A DNA stretch of 26,962 nucleotides from a virus. The translations under genes were made by a program, and so were the position numbers. The notes under the pieces are model-generated. The model was given only the letters and a program-made list of their open reading frames with translations. It was not told the DNA's origin and ran no database searches. Positions 13,170 to 21,483 of the stretch are shown piece by piece (the first letter of the stretch is position 1; each line of letters begins with the position of its first letter). The DNA lies in the IMG/VR virus record IMGVR_UViG_3300048839_001894, positions 1-26,962 of that record; one strand, written 5' to 3'.

Positions 13170-13666
13170 CGCACGCCTCCCCGGGTCTCCATGGCCCAGA
13201 GCAGGATGGCGATGGCGTCGGCCTCGTTGTCGTCGGCGGGAGCGAAGCCCCTGGCCCGCACAGCGGCGATGACGGCGGCCTTGTCGGCGTTGCCCTTGCT
13301 CGCGACGTGGCGCTTGATGGTGGCGACCGGGACGCCCTGGTAGGGCAGGCGCCGCTGCTCGCACCAGGCCGTCAGGTGCCCCAGCAGGCCGCCGTAGACG
13401 TGGGCGGCATCGGTGCCCACGTGGCGGCGAACCTCCTCGAAGTATACCGAGGCCAGGCCGGGGGCCGAGCGGGCCAGTTCCTCCAGCCAACTCCGGAAGC
13501 GCAGGTAGCGCATGCCGCCGCCTTCGTAGCGGCCGGACTTGAAGGCCATCGTCCCGCTGACGACGGTGCCGTCGCCCAGGCGCAAGGCCCAGCCGGTGGT
13601 GGTGCCCAGGTCGAGGGCGAGCAGGACGCCGGGGTTCTGGCCCCGGACGGGATCGGAAAGGGTCAT
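13166..13666 (-). CDS. RuvC-like Holliday junction nuclease (RNase H fold)
   Basis: A 166-residue protein with the RuvC/RNase H-fold acidic residues: D19 in 'VLLALDLGTTTGWALRLG', a glutamate pair in 'ASVYFEEVRRHVG' (residues 77-78), and 'DDNEADAIAILLWAM' at about 145-159. The helix 'ATIKRHVASKGNADKAAV' is typical of phage crossover-junction nucleases and includes basic DNA-contacting residues. It would resolve branched DNA before packaging or during recombination. The start at 13666 has an ideal ribosome binding site (GAGGAGGT). The gene is coupled downstream to a small conserved protein, and upstream it follows the repeat-rich region 13790-14042. Confidence 0.86.
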   Translation of the reverse strand: MTLSDPVRGQNPGVLLALDLGTTTGWALRLGDGTVVSGTMAFKSGRYEGGGMRYLRFRSWLEELARSAPGLASVYFEEVRRHVGTDAAHVYGGLLGHLTAWCEQRRLPYQGVPVATIKRHVASKGNADKAAVIAAVRARGFAPADDNEADAIAILLWAMETRGGVR

Positions 13667-13789
13667 GGAGACCTCCTCGCGGTTCGAGCGGTCGGGGCGA
13701 GGGCCGCGTCCTGGCAGGGACGGAGCCTCCGCCCGAACCCGATGGGGAGTACGGTTCGGCAAAAAGGGTGCCCAGCAGCTCGTTGGGCG

Positions 13790-14042
13790 AATTCCTCAAA
13801 TTCCTCAAGAAACCTCAAGCTGGGGCGATCAGGGCTAAGTCGTTGATAAACAATGTGTGAAATTAAATTCCTCAAATTCCTCAATTCCTCAACCAGGGTA
13901 TGGGAGAGGCCCTTCCCCAGCCCCCGCGCATACACCCCGCGTGAGGAATTGAGGAATTTGAGGAATTCGGTTTCCACCCTTGTATTCCAATGACTTGGGC
14001 TGATTTTGCTGCTCTTGAGGAATTTGCCCCCGTTGAGGAATT
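13790..14042. repeat. GAGGAATT repeat region with a 26-bp inverted repeat
   Basis: AATTCCTC occurs five times on the left (13790, 13799, 13866, 13875, 13883) and its complement GAGGAATT five times on the right (13943, 13951, 13960, 14017, 14035). The blocks 13865-13890 and 13943-13968 form an inverted repeat matching at 25 of 26 positions around a 52-nt loop. The neighbouring DNA (13842-13870) is AT-rich in an otherwise very GC-rich window. The region lies between the primase-helicase and RuvC-like genes, and I see no convincing gene in its 382 nt. Replication origin, operator or structured mRNA are the candidate roles. Confidence 0.92.
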
Positions 14043-14048
14043 CGGCCG

Positions 14049-16316
14049 TCATGGCGTCCTCCCATCCACGGCGCGATAAGCCAGGGCAGGCTTTGTCGCG
14101 GTGGACTTCATGGCGGTGGCCACCATTCCGGCCTCGACCAGGGCGGCGATGATCTCGTCGCGCTGGCGCTTGTCGAGGAACTGGGTGCGGCGGATCAGGT
14201 CGTTCTTGGTGATCCCGGCGGGGCCGCCGGCACGGATCGCCTCCATCACCCGCTTATGACTGCGCTCGACCTCGTTGTCGGCGACGTGCCTCTCCACCTC
14301 GACCATGGTCCGCTCCGCGAAATGCCGCACGAAGGCGATGGCCCATTCGGCATCGTCGAGGCGGATGACGGGCGAGGCGGGATCGAGAGCGACGGCCCGC
14401 ACCAGGGCGACCTTGGCCGCATTCTCGGCGACCCGGGCCAGGATGGCGGTGAAGGGCGTTCCCCGCGCCTCGCGCAGCCGCGCCGTGGTCTCGTTGGACA
14501 GCGCCACGAAGGTCTTGCGAGCGTCCGGGGCCATGGGCACGGTCATGGGATCGACGCCGGTGGCGGGTCCCGCCGTTTGTCCGGCCAGGTTGCCGGCCGG
14601 CTTCCGCCCACCCCCTTGGGCGATCCGCCGCAGGCCCTCCAGGAGGGTTGCTGGGGAACGGCGAATGCCGGCGGTGGCATTCTCCTCGGGATAGTCGTCC
14701 TCGGTCTGGACGATGACGAAGCGGGCCAGCGATCCATCCACCACGTTGGCCGACTGCAGGGCGTTCCAGAAGTGCAGAGGCGTGGTGGTGCCGTAGATGC
14801 AGAGGCAGGGCTGGTTGATGTCGCGGCGCTCGTTCTTGCCGTCCCGGTTGGCATATTCGGCGCCCAGGAAGATGCCGCCCGCCGCCGTGTAGAGTTCGGT
14901 CATGTTGTCGAGAATTTCGGTGATGTGGCGCGGGCTGCGCCTGCGGTCGGCGGCGGCCGACAGGAACATGCCGAACTCGTCGATCTGGAAGAGGATGGTG
15001 GGCTGGCGGTGGATGGCGGTCAATAGCCCGGCGCCCGAGGCGATCTTGTTGCCGCCCAGATAGGCCCCGAGCCCGGCCTCGACGAACAGCTCGTTGACGA
15101 TCTCGCGGCTGTGGTTCTTGCCGGACCCGCTGTCGGCGATGCCGACGATATAGAGGTTGCTGCGCAGATTGGTCTCGGTGCGGTACTTGCGGCCCATGAG
15201 CGCGCCCAGGGCGCAGAGACTGGATGCCAGGGCGAGGAGCGGCTGGGGCCGGCGGGCGGTGGCCAGCATGTAGTCGGTCATGGCGCCCAGCACACCTCTG
15301 GGAATGGCGAGATCGAATCTGGCGGCTGGCTGGGCCGGAACCGCTTCGCCCGGCGTCTGGACGCGGGCCAGCAGCCCGGCGGCGGGATGGACGGGATCGC
15401 GGGGAGCACTGCCGTCCAGCACCAGGGCGGGATCGGGCTTCCAGCCGCGTTCCATGGCATGGTGATAGAGGGTGCCGGCGCCGATGCTGGTGGGCCGGAA
15501 GCTGGCCCAGGACTTTGCCGTGGTCTCGGGGACGTGCTTGGCGGATTGGGCCGACCAGGCGGCGAAGAGATCGGCGCCGTCCTCGCCCAGCGCCCCCTTC
15601 AACGCCATGCCGATGCGCACCCAGGAATCGTAGTCGAGATCGGCGTTGGGGAGGAAGGCGAGCGCCTCCCGGATCGCATCAAAGGTGCCGGCGAGCGCAT
15701 GGGCGGGCGCGCCCTTGGCGGCCGACGCGGGCAGGACGGCGGGCTTCAGGCTGTCCGGCAGCAGGGCCAGGGCCGCCTCCAGCCAGGCGGCGACGCCTTC
15801 CCCGGTGACGGCGGGAAGCTGGTCCAGGGACACGGACAGGGGGCTTTCCTCCGGCCAGTCGTAGGGCCGTCCGGTATCGGGATGGAGGGCGAAGGCCACG
15901 AACTGCCGGCCCTGCGCCAGCACCTCCAGCGGCGCCCGCTTGGGGCCGGAGAACGGGACCTCCGCCCGGTAGACCAGCAGCCGCTTGGGGGCCTTGCCGA
16001 TGCGCAGCAGGGGCGTGTCGCCCAGCATTTCGCGGGCCAGGCGCTCCAGCCGGTGGGCCAGGTCGGCGTCCAGCACGTCGATGTCGATGCCGACCACGGC
16101 GCCGCAGGCGATGCCGATGGCGCAGTCGGGCCACTTGGCCCAGATCTCCACCTCATGCAGGGTGGTCGGGCGGTCGCAGTGGCGGGTCCAGCCGGGCTGG
16201 TCGCGCCATTCGCCGCGGTGGAACCGCCCCGGCTTCTTGGTGCCCGGCCAGATGGGGATGACGGGCCACCCCTGGTCCACCAGCCGGGCGCCGTGACGGG
16301 CCATGAACCCGGTCAT
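14049..16316 (-). CDS. Primase-polymerase / helicase fusion (prim-pol + PriCT + DUF3987-like ATPase)
   Basis: A 755-residue replication protein. Residues 1-190 are a bifunctional primase/polymerase domain ('KKPGRFHRGEWRDQPG', 'CAIGIACGAVVGIDIDVLDA', with the acidic pair D78/D80). Residues 213-291 match a PriCT-2 primase C-terminal domain ('AIREALAFLPNADLDYDSWV', 'TAKSWASF', 'GTLYHHAMERGW'). The C-terminal ATPase has Walker A 'GIADSGSGKN' (392-401) and Walker B 'ILFQIDEFG' (441-449). It should make primers and unwind phage DNA. ATG 16316 has GGGAGG upstream and overlaps the preceding gene stop as ATGA; the frame stays open further upstream, but that part overlaps the previous gene. It ends beside the inverted-repeat region. 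Confidence 0.9.
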   Translation of the reverse strand: MTGFMARHGARLVDQGWPVIPIWPGTKKPGRFHRGEWRDQPGWTRHCDRPTTLHEVEIWAKWPDCAIGIACGAVVGIDIDVLDADLAHRLERLAREMLGDTPLLRIGKAPKRLLVYRAEVPFSGPKRAPLEVLAQGRQFVAFALHPDTGRPYDWPEESPLSVSLDQLPAVTGEGVAAWLEAALALLPDSLKPAVLPASAAKGAPAHALAGTFDAIREALAFLPNADLDYDSWVRIGMALKGALGEDGADLFAAWSAQSAKHVPETTAKSWASFRPTSIGAGTLYHHAMERGWKPDPALVLDGSAPRDPVHPAAGLLARVQTPGEAVPAQPAARFDLAIPRGVLGAMTDYMLATARRPQPLLALASSLCALGALMGRKYRTETNLRSNLYIVGIADSGSGKNHSREIVNELFVEAGLGAYLGGNKIASGAGLLTAIHRQPTILFQIDEFGMFLSAAADRRRSPRHITEILDNMTELYTAAGGIFLGAEYANRDGKNERRDINQPCLCIYGTTTPLHFWNALQSANVVDGSLARFVIVQTEDDYPEENATAGIRRSPATLLEGLRRIAQGGGRKPAGNLAGQTAGPATGVDPMTVPMAPDARKTFVALSNETTARLREARGTPFTAILARVAENAAKVALVRAVALDPASPVIRLDDAEWAIAFVRHFAERTMVEVERHVADNEVERSHKRVMEAIRAGGPAGITKNDLIRRTQFLDKRQRDEIIAALVEAGMVATAMKSTATKPALAYRAVDGRTP

Positions 16317-16741
16317 CGTCCGGCCTCCCGGCGCATGCAGAAGTTGGCGCCAGCAAGGTCGGGCGGCATGTTGATGCCGCGAAGCGCATAGAGAAGCGAG
16401 ATGAACTCGGCTTCCGTGAGGCTCAGCCACGAGGTGCCCAGCCAGTCGGCCGCGATGTCGTTGAGGGCCTGCACCTGCCACCAGGAGAAGTCGTCGGCAC
16501 GCACCACGTAGAAGGCGGGCAGCCCGGCCCGCTCGGCCAGCCGGATGAAGGCGCGGGCCGGTCGGCCGTCCAGGTTCCAGGGCGGCGCGAACTCGTGCTT
16601 GCACTCGATGAGCGCCACCGGCTCGCCCCGGTGGAACTCCAGGAAGTCGATGTCGATGGCCGGGCAGTCCCGTCCCCAGCCGCGATGGCGCTCGGACAGG
16701 GCGCGGTCGCGCCAGCCGGTTCGTTCCTGTCTAACCGGCAT
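16313..16741 (-). CDS. PD-(D/E)XK-like nuclease-fold protein
   Basis: A 142-residue protein starting MPVRQERTGWRDRALSERHR. The segment 'CPAIDIDFLEFHRGEPVALI' runs straight into 'ECKH', giving D30/D32, E46 and K48 in the D...ExK arrangement of restriction-endonuclease-like folds. It continues 'LAERAGLPAFYVVRADDFSW'. It could be a small nuclease acting on branched or damaged phage DNA, or an inactive relative that only binds DNA; the sequence does not separate these. The start at 16741 has GGGAG upstream and overlaps the methyltransferase end by 11 nt. The stop overlaps the primase start as ATGA, so it belongs to the replication operon. Confidence 0.7.
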   Translation of the reverse strand: MPVRQERTGWRDRALSERHRGWGRDCPAIDIDFLEFHRGEPVALIECKHEFAPPWNLDGRPARAFIRLAERAGLPAFYVVRADDFSWWQVQALNDIAADWLGTSWLSLTEAEFISLLYALRGINMPPDLAGANFCMRREAGR

Positions 16742-18044
16742 GGGCCGTCTCCCGGGCGAGGGTGGCGAGACGGGCCTGGGCGGTCTCCACCGCCTTTCCG
16801 TCGATATCGGCGCCGACGAACATCCGGCCGAGGTCGAGGGCCACGACGCCGGTGGTGCCGCCGCCCAGGAAGGGATCGAGGATCGTCTGGCCGGCGGCGG
16901 TGAATCGGCGTAACAGGTCGGCCATGCCGGATTCAGACTGCCCCCAGTGGTGGAAGCGCTTGTCGTTGTCGTTGGGGGAGGAGCGGACCACGTCGCCGAC
17001 CCAGTCGCCGGCATGGTCCCCGTTGACGAACCACAGCACCGGCTTCCAGAAGGTGTTGACCTTGCGGTCCCAGAGCTGCGTCGCCTGGCCGCCGGGCGTC
17101 AGGTAGGCCACCGTCCAGTGGTAGCGGAGGTGCGGCGTCATGGCGGCGATGATCTCGGGCAGGTAGGACTGCCCGACCATGACCAGGCAGGAGCCGCCGG
17201 GCTTGAGTACGTGGGCGGCGGTGCGAGCCAGGTCGGCGTAGACGGGCAGGAACTGGCGCGGATAGGGCGGATCGGTGACGATGCAATCGACGCTGCCGGG
17301 CGCCAGGCGATCCGCCATGCCGGCGACATCGGCCACGAACAGGCGGCAACGGGCATCGGCGGGCAGGTCCGGGGGCGGCATTTCCCGTGCCGCGCGGCGC
17401 CGGGCGACGGCGGCGCGGCGGAGCGTCTTGTGCTTGCCCGAGCGCACCTCGGCGACCAGGGCTTCCTGCTCGGCGGGCGGGAGGTCGGCCACCGAGGCAG
17501 CGTCGGCAACCGTGATCAGGCCACTATCCACCGCGGAAACGACGGCGGGAGCGCCATGGTCGGCAACCGTCCGTGCCCTTTTCACCGAGGCATTGCCGAC
17601 ATTCAACAGGCTGGCTGCCTTGGGTAGCTCAATTGAGCCATCTATCTTGTCCCGCCCCCTGCCGACATCACCGCGACGGATATTCGCCAGCCGGGCGGCG
17701 ATCATGGCCCGCTGGCTCTCGCCCAGGTGGCGGCGGTGCAGGTTCCGGCTGACGACGAAAGCGAGGGCGTCGTCGTTCTCGTAGACCCTGCTTTCCAGCG
17801 GCACGCCGGCAAGCCGGCAGGCGCGAGCCCGGTTGCGGCCGTCGAGGATGCGGCCCTGGCCGTCGACCCACACGGGCTCGCGCAGGCCGTGGGCCTTGAT
17901 GTCGGCGGCCAGCCGGTCGAGTTCCGGCCCGTCCATCATCGGGAAGATTTCCGCCATGGGATGCCAGGGAGGATCGGTCTCGTCCGCTTCCGCCCGGGTG
18001 GCGTGGGGAAGCCGGATGACGTTGTTCGAGATGTCGTGTCGCAT
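16731..18044 (-). CDS. ParB-domain / DNA methyltransferase (second copy, different architecture)
   Basis: A 437-residue protein. An N-terminal ParB-like domain includes 'ELDRLAADIKAHGLREPVWV', 'GRILDGRNRARACRLAG' (64-80) and 'VVSRNLHRRHLGESQRAMIA'. A KorB/HTH-like middle part follows ('AASLLNVGNASVKRARTV', 'LITVADAASVADLPPAEQEA'). The methyltransferase domain has DPPY at 258-261 and 'TILDPFLGGGTTGVVALDLG' near the C-terminus. Unlike the 10955-12214 protein it has the HTH-like segment and a different catalytic context (TDPPYPRQF), so the two are not recent duplicates. It probably modifies adenine or cytosine in phage DNA. The start at 18044 has GAGG upstream; a strong hairpin at 18105-18143 lies in the 115-nt leader. 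Confidence 0.88.
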   Translation of the reverse strand: MRHDISNNVIRLPHATRAEADETDPPWHPMAEIFPMMDGPELDRLAADIKAHGLREPVWVDGQGRILDGRNRARACRLAGVPLESRVYENDDALAFVVSRNLHRRHLGESQRAMIAARLANIRRGDVGRGRDKIDGSIELPKAASLLNVGNASVKRARTVADHGAPAVVSAVDSGLITVADAASVADLPPAEQEALVAEVRSGKHKTLRRAAVARRRAAREMPPPDLPADARCRLFVADVAGMADRLAPGSVDCIVTDPPYPRQFLPVYADLARTAAHVLKPGGSCLVMVGQSYLPEIIAAMTPHLRYHWTVAYLTPGGQATQLWDRKVNTFWKPVLWFVNGDHAGDWVGDVVRSSPNDNDKRFHHWGQSESGMADLLRRFTAAGQTILDPFLGGGTTGVVALDLGRMFVGADIDGKAVETAQARLATLARETAHAG

Positions 18045-18104
18045 CGCATGCGCCTCGCTGCTGCTGGGGGTCGTGCCGGTTCGGTGCGATGCGGTGGGGC
18101 CCAT

Positions 18105-18143
18105 GCCGGGAAGGAAGGACGAGTCAGGTCCTGGCTTCCCGGC
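18105..18143 (-). terminator. Long bulged hairpin upstream of ParB-methyltransferase gene
   Basis: GCCGGGAAG (18105-18113) pairs with CTTCCCGGC (18135-18143). Inside, AGGAC (18116-18120) pairs with GTCCT (18128-18132), giving 14 base pairs with one small internal loop and a 7-nt apical loop. There is no U-tract. It separates the DUF6511 gene from the methyltransferase gene and could be a terminator, an attenuator or a translation regulator. Confidence 0.45.
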
Positions 18144-18159
18144 GGAATGGCGATGGTCT

Positions 18160-18516
18160 TCAGAAGGGCATGTTCGCCTCCATGCCCTTGAGGCTCCTCC
18201 GGTCCCGGCCCGCCAGATCGCGAAGACGGTCGCAGTAGCCGGTGACGATGGCCTCGACGAAGGCGAGCCATTCGGTTTCGGTAAGCAGGGCGAGATCGGT
18301 CCTGCCCAGGCTGTCCAGCACCTCGCCGCCCATGTCTCCGCCGTGGCGGATGGCGGCCTGCTCATTGGGTGTGGGATCGATCATGGCTCTCTTCCTTTCG
18401 GCGATGATGTGAAGGCAGGTCATGGAACAGGCGGCGCTGGGACGGCCCGGCCGGCGGATAAAGGCCGGATGGAAGCCGAAGCCGCGCCCTTCCCGGCGGC
18501 AGACGGCGCAGATCAT
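18160..18516 (-). CDS. DUF6511 family protein (zinc-ribbon-like N-terminus)
   Basis: A 118-residue protein. The N-terminus MICAVCRREGRGFGFHPAFI has a CxxC pair, and a further cysteine pair occurs in 'PSAACSMTCLHII', suggesting a small zinc-binding domain. The C-terminal half ('PTPNEQAAIRHGGDMGGEVL', 'DSLGRTDLALLTETEWLAF', 'EAIVTGYCDRLRDLAGRDR') matches DUF6511, a conserved alphaproteobacterial prophage family of unknown function. ATG 18516 overlaps the helicase stop as ATGA, so it is probably made together with the helicase. A role as helicase partner is a guess from coupling alone. Confidence 0.82.
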   Translation of the reverse strand: MICAVCRREGRGFGFHPAFIRRPGRPSAACSMTCLHIIAERKRAMIDPTPNEQAAIRHGGDMGGEVLDSLGRTDLALLTETEWLAFVEAIVTGYCDRLRDLAGRDRRSLKGMEANMPF

Positions 18517-20084
18517 GGGAACCTCGCATCGACCACCTCCGTGAACCGCCCGCTGGGCCGCACGGCGATCTCGGCGGGGACCAGGAGATCGTCCGACTGT
18601 CGGAGGGCCTGCTCGACGGTGGCCGGGACAGGTTGTCCGGGGGCGCGGCGCCGCCACCAGGCGACCGCCTTCTCGCGGGCGTAGCCGGTGTGCTCGATGC
18701 AGACCCATTCCCGGTGGCGCACCAGGCCGCAACGGTAGTCGACCCTGAGGCTGGGCGGCTTGCCGGGCTTTTCGTGGAGGTCGTAGGCGACACCGGTCAC
18801 CGCCACCCATTGCGGCCGGCCCGAGGACAGGATCTCCAGGGTGCTGGCGGAGGCTTCGATCTTGATCTCCGGCGGCGGGAACAGGTGGCCGCAGTCGGGA
18901 CATTCCCGGGTCGCCGCCGCCAGGATGCTGTCGCAGTCTGGGCAGACCTTGACCGGGGCCTCCCCCTCGCCCTTGCCGGGCTCCTTAGGGGTAACCGCGT
19001 CGATGGGACCGTGGCGGGCGACATTGCCGGCGAAGTCCAGGACCAGGCAGTTGTCCTTGCCCTCCGCCAGCCGGGTGCCGCGCCCGGCCATCTGCACGTA
19101 GAGTCCCGCCGACTTGGTGGGCCGCAGCATGGCGATCAGGTCGACGGCGGGAGCATTGAAGCCGGTGGTCAGCACTCCCATGGAGGCGAGGCAGCGGATT
19201 TCCCCCTTCTTGAAGGCGGCGACGATCCGGTCGCGCTCGGTCTTGGGGGTGTCGCCGAAGATGGTGGCCGAGGTGTAGCCGCGCGCTCGGATCGCCTCGG
19301 CGACGTGGCGGGCATGGTCGACCCCGGCGCAGAAGGCGAGCCAGGAGCGGCGGTCCCCGCCGTAGGCCACCATCTCGCTGACGGCGGCGGCCGTGATGTC
19401 GTCCCTGTCGACGGCGGCCTGCAACTGGCTGGGAATGAACTCTCCACCTCGGCTGCCGACCCCGGTGACGTCCAGACGGGTGGCGGCGGCCTTGCTGATG
19501 AGGGGGCAGAGGTACCCCTGGTCGATCAGCTCGCGTACCGAGACCTCGTAGGCGATGTCGGAAAGGAGGGCGTCCTCGCCCTTGTGGAGGGCCCCGGAGT
19601 CCAGCCGGTAGGGCGTCGCGGTGAGGCCGATGATCTTGAGGTAGGGGTTGATGACGGCGAGATCGTCCAGGAAGCGCCGGTACATGGTGTCGGAGGCCCG
19701 CGGGATCAGGTGCGCCTCGTCCACCAGCACCAGGTCGCAGCGCTGGACGTCGTAGGCCCGCTTGTGGATCGACTGGATGCCGGCGAACAGGATGCGGGCG
19801 CCAATGTCGCGCCGCCCCAGTCCCGCCGAGTAGACCCCGGCCGGGGCGTCGGGCCAGAGGCGCATCAGCTCGGCGAAGTTCTGGGCGATCAGCTCGCGCA
19901 CATGGGTGACAATGAGGATGCGCTGGTCGGGCCACTGCTCCAGCACCTCCTTGACGAAGGCGGCAAGCACGAGCGACTTCCCCCCTGCGGTGGGGATCAC
20001 CACGAGGGGATGGCCCGAGCGGCGGCCGAAATAGTCGTAAATGCCGTCGATGGCGGCACGCTGGTAAGGGCGGAGGGTCAGCAT
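18513..20084 (-). CDS. Superfamily 2 DEAD/DEAH-box DNA helicase
   Basis: A 523-residue helicase. Walker A 'IPTAGGKSLVLAAF' is at about residues 30-43, motif Ia 'VTHVRELIAQN' at 59-69, the DEAH box 'LVLVDEAHLIPRA' at 118-130, and motif III-like 'GLTATPYRL' at 153-161. The second RecA domain carries 'TTGFNAPAVDLIAMLRPT' and 'YVQMAGRGTRLAEGKDNCL'. A zinc ribbon with CPDC and CPDCGH follows, then a C-terminal domain as seen in phage and plasmid relatives. It would unwind DNA during phage replication or recombination. ATG 20084 has GGAG upstream and overlaps the nuclease gene end by 7 nt. Confidence 0.92.
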   Translation of the reverse strand: MLTLRPYQRAAIDGIYDYFGRRSGHPLVVIPTAGGKSLVLAAFVKEVLEQWPDQRILIVTHVRELIAQNFAELMRLWPDAPAGVYSAGLGRRDIGARILFAGIQSIHKRAYDVQRCDLVLVDEAHLIPRASDTMYRRFLDDLAVINPYLKIIGLTATPYRLDSGALHKGEDALLSDIAYEVSVRELIDQGYLCPLISKAAATRLDVTGVGSRGGEFIPSQLQAAVDRDDITAAAVSEMVAYGGDRRSWLAFCAGVDHARHVAEAIRARGYTSATIFGDTPKTERDRIVAAFKKGEIRCLASMGVLTTGFNAPAVDLIAMLRPTKSAGLYVQMAGRGTRLAEGKDNCLVLDFAGNVARHGPIDAVTPKEPGKGEGEAPVKVCPDCDSILAAATRECPDCGHLFPPPEIKIEASASTLEILSSGRPQWVAVTGVAYDLHEKPGKPPSLRVDYRCGLVRHREWVCIEHTGYAREKAVAWWRRRAPGQPVPATVEQALRQSDDLLVPAEIAVRPSGRFTEVVDARFP

Positions 20085-21007
20085 GGGCGGGCTCCATTGA
20101 TCCAGGTGCTGCCGCCATGAAGGCCGTACTCGACCCAGTCCTCTCCGGCGTCCAGCACGACGCCCGGCACCAGATCGGGGATGAAGAGGTGGCGCTCGCA
20201 GGCCCGGCGCTGGTCGGCGGACGACAGGGAGCGGTCCCAGCGGGCGCAGTGCCAGCCGCCCTCCACGGGGGTGCTGTGCAGGCAGGAGCGGCAGGTGGTC
20301 TCGGCAGCGGCGCCTTCGTGGCAGGCCTCGTGGTGCTCGCAGAGCCGGCACTGCCACCAGGCTGGATCGTCGGAGATGCGGGCCGGCTGATGCTGCGCGA
20401 AGACGATCCGCCCAGCCTTCGCCAGCAGCCTTTCCGCTTCCTGGCGGTCGGCGGGCAATCGCTCGACATGGATCTCGTCGGTGTCCTTGCAGACAGCCAC
20501 GTACATCGCCCGGGTCAGGCCGGTGAGATGCATGTAGACCTGCATCTGGGCGAAGTGCCGGGGCTTGGACAGTCGGACGCCCTGCAGCCTCAGCTCGGCG
20601 AAGGACTTGGCGGAATGGGTCTTGAATTCCAGGACGTGCCAGGTCTTGGGCGCCTCCAGGAGGCCGATGACCACGGCATCCAGCGAGCCGCCGAAATGGC
20701 CGCCGCAGGCCTCGACGCGCCATTGCCGCCCGGTGTCGGGATCGACGTCCAGCACCGTGGCGCCGATGCGCCGGAGGTTGCGGACCAGGCGGGCCTCCTC
20801 CAACTGCCCGGTCTCGAACAGCCTGAGGATGCGACCGGGAAAGCGGGCGCGGGTGGCCCAGCGGAAGTCGTACCAGAGGGCCCGCTCGCAGTCCTTGCCG
20901 ATCAGGGAGGCGCCCAGGTGGTCGCGGAAGCCGTCGTCGCCGTCGGCCTCGTAGGCGGCATATATGGCCTCGACGGTGGGCGACAAGGGAGGCGGAAGGA
21001 GGGCCAT
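20078..21007 (-). CDS. RecB/Cas4-like PD-(D/E)XK exonuclease with cysteine cluster
   Basis: A 309-residue protein. The nuclease core has D110 in 'FGGSLDAVVIG' and E127/K129 in 'WHVLEFKTHSAKSF', followed by the QxxxY-like 'FAQMQVYMHLTG'. An early cysteine (C40 in 'GKDCERALWYDF') and a C-terminal cluster (CRLCEHHEACH, CRSC and further cysteines) recall the iron-sulphur or zinc site of Cas4/AddB-type exonucleases, although the C-terminal cluster is larger than usual. It probably resects phage DNA ends for recombination with the neighbouring AAA ATPase and DUF669 protein. The start at 21007 has GGAGG upstream and shares one base with the stop of the preceding gene. Confidence 0.85.
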   Translation of the reverse strand: MALLPPPLSPTVEAIYAAYEADGDDGFRDHLGASLIGKDCERALWYDFRWATRARFPGRILRLFETGQLEEARLVRNLRRIGATVLDVDPDTGRQWRVEACGGHFGGSLDAVVIGLLEAPKTWHVLEFKTHSAKSFAELRLQGVRLSKPRHFAQMQVYMHLTGLTRAMYVAVCKDTDEIHVERLPADRQEAERLLAKAGRIVFAQHQPARISDDPAWWQCRLCEHHEACHEGAAAETTCRSCLHSTPVEGGWHCARWDRSLSSADQRRACERHLFIPDLVPGVVLDAGEDWVEYGLHGGSTWINGARPC

Positions 21008-21399
21008 CACGCATCCTCCCGTTCCGCATGGCGGCGATGCGCCTCGTCCAGAACATCCCGCCATTCGGCGTCGTCATAGTCCTCGCGGACCACCTCGATC
21101 AGGCGGTCCTTGAAGGCTTCCTTGCGGCTGGGCAGGCTCGCCATGTGGGCCGTCACCTGCTCGGCTTCGCGCTGCTTGTGGCGGAGCGCCGTCTTGGCGC
21201 GATGGAACCAGCGCGGGTCCATGCGGCCCCGGTCCTTCTGGCGGGCGATGTCGGTGGCGGCGATCTGCGCCTTGATGGCGGCGATGTCGTCCCGCACTCC
21301 GGCCAGCCGGGCGCGGCAGTCGGCGCGGTTGGCGGGCAAGAGGGCGGCGGGCCGGGGATTGCCCTCCTCGGGCGCTCCCTCCATGATGTTGTCGTCCAT
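21007..21399 (-). CDS. Coiled-coil phage protein of unknown function
   Basis: A 130-residue charged protein starting MDDNIMEGAPEEGNPRPAAL. A helix 'CRARLAGVRDDIAAIKAQIA' follows, then 'DPRWFHRAKTALRHKQREAE' and a C-terminal helical part 'LIEVVREDYDDAEWRDVLDE'. It is likely all-helical. The ribosome binding site GGAGAG precedes ATG 21399. Its stop overlaps the nuclease start by one base (TGATG), suggesting a partner or regulator of that nuclease, but I do not recognise the family. Confidence 0.72.
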   Translation of the reverse strand: MDDNIMEGAPEEGNPRPAALLPANRADCRARLAGVRDDIAAIKAQIAATDIARQKDRGRMDPRWFHRAKTALRHKQREAEQVTAHMASLPSRKEAFKDRLIEVVREDYDDAEWRDVLDEAHRRHAEREDA

Positions 21400-21425
21400 G
21401 GATGTCTCTCCGATGTCCTGGCGGG

Positions 21426-21470
21426 GACGCCGCCGCCCTTCATGTTTGGCGACCTGATGGCGGCGGCGTC
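21426..21470 (-). terminator. Perfect 11-bp GC hairpin between DUF669 and coiled-coil genes
   Basis: GACGCCGCCGC (21426-21436) pairs perfectly with GCGGCGGCGTC (21460-21470) across a 23-nt loop, 13 nt after the DUF669 stop. No U-tract follows in the minus direction. As the genes on both sides look like one operon, it may limit read-through or stabilise mRNA rather than terminate fully. Confidence 0.4.
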
Positions 21471-21483
21471 TTTCCCGGTTTCC

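Noticed and set aside
13663-14052. A 129-codon minus-strand frame starting as ATGA from the primase stop
   Set aside because: Most of it is translation of the GAGGAATT repeats and the leader of the RuvC-like gene, with no recognisable domain; the ATGA start is suggestive but not enough to call a gene.
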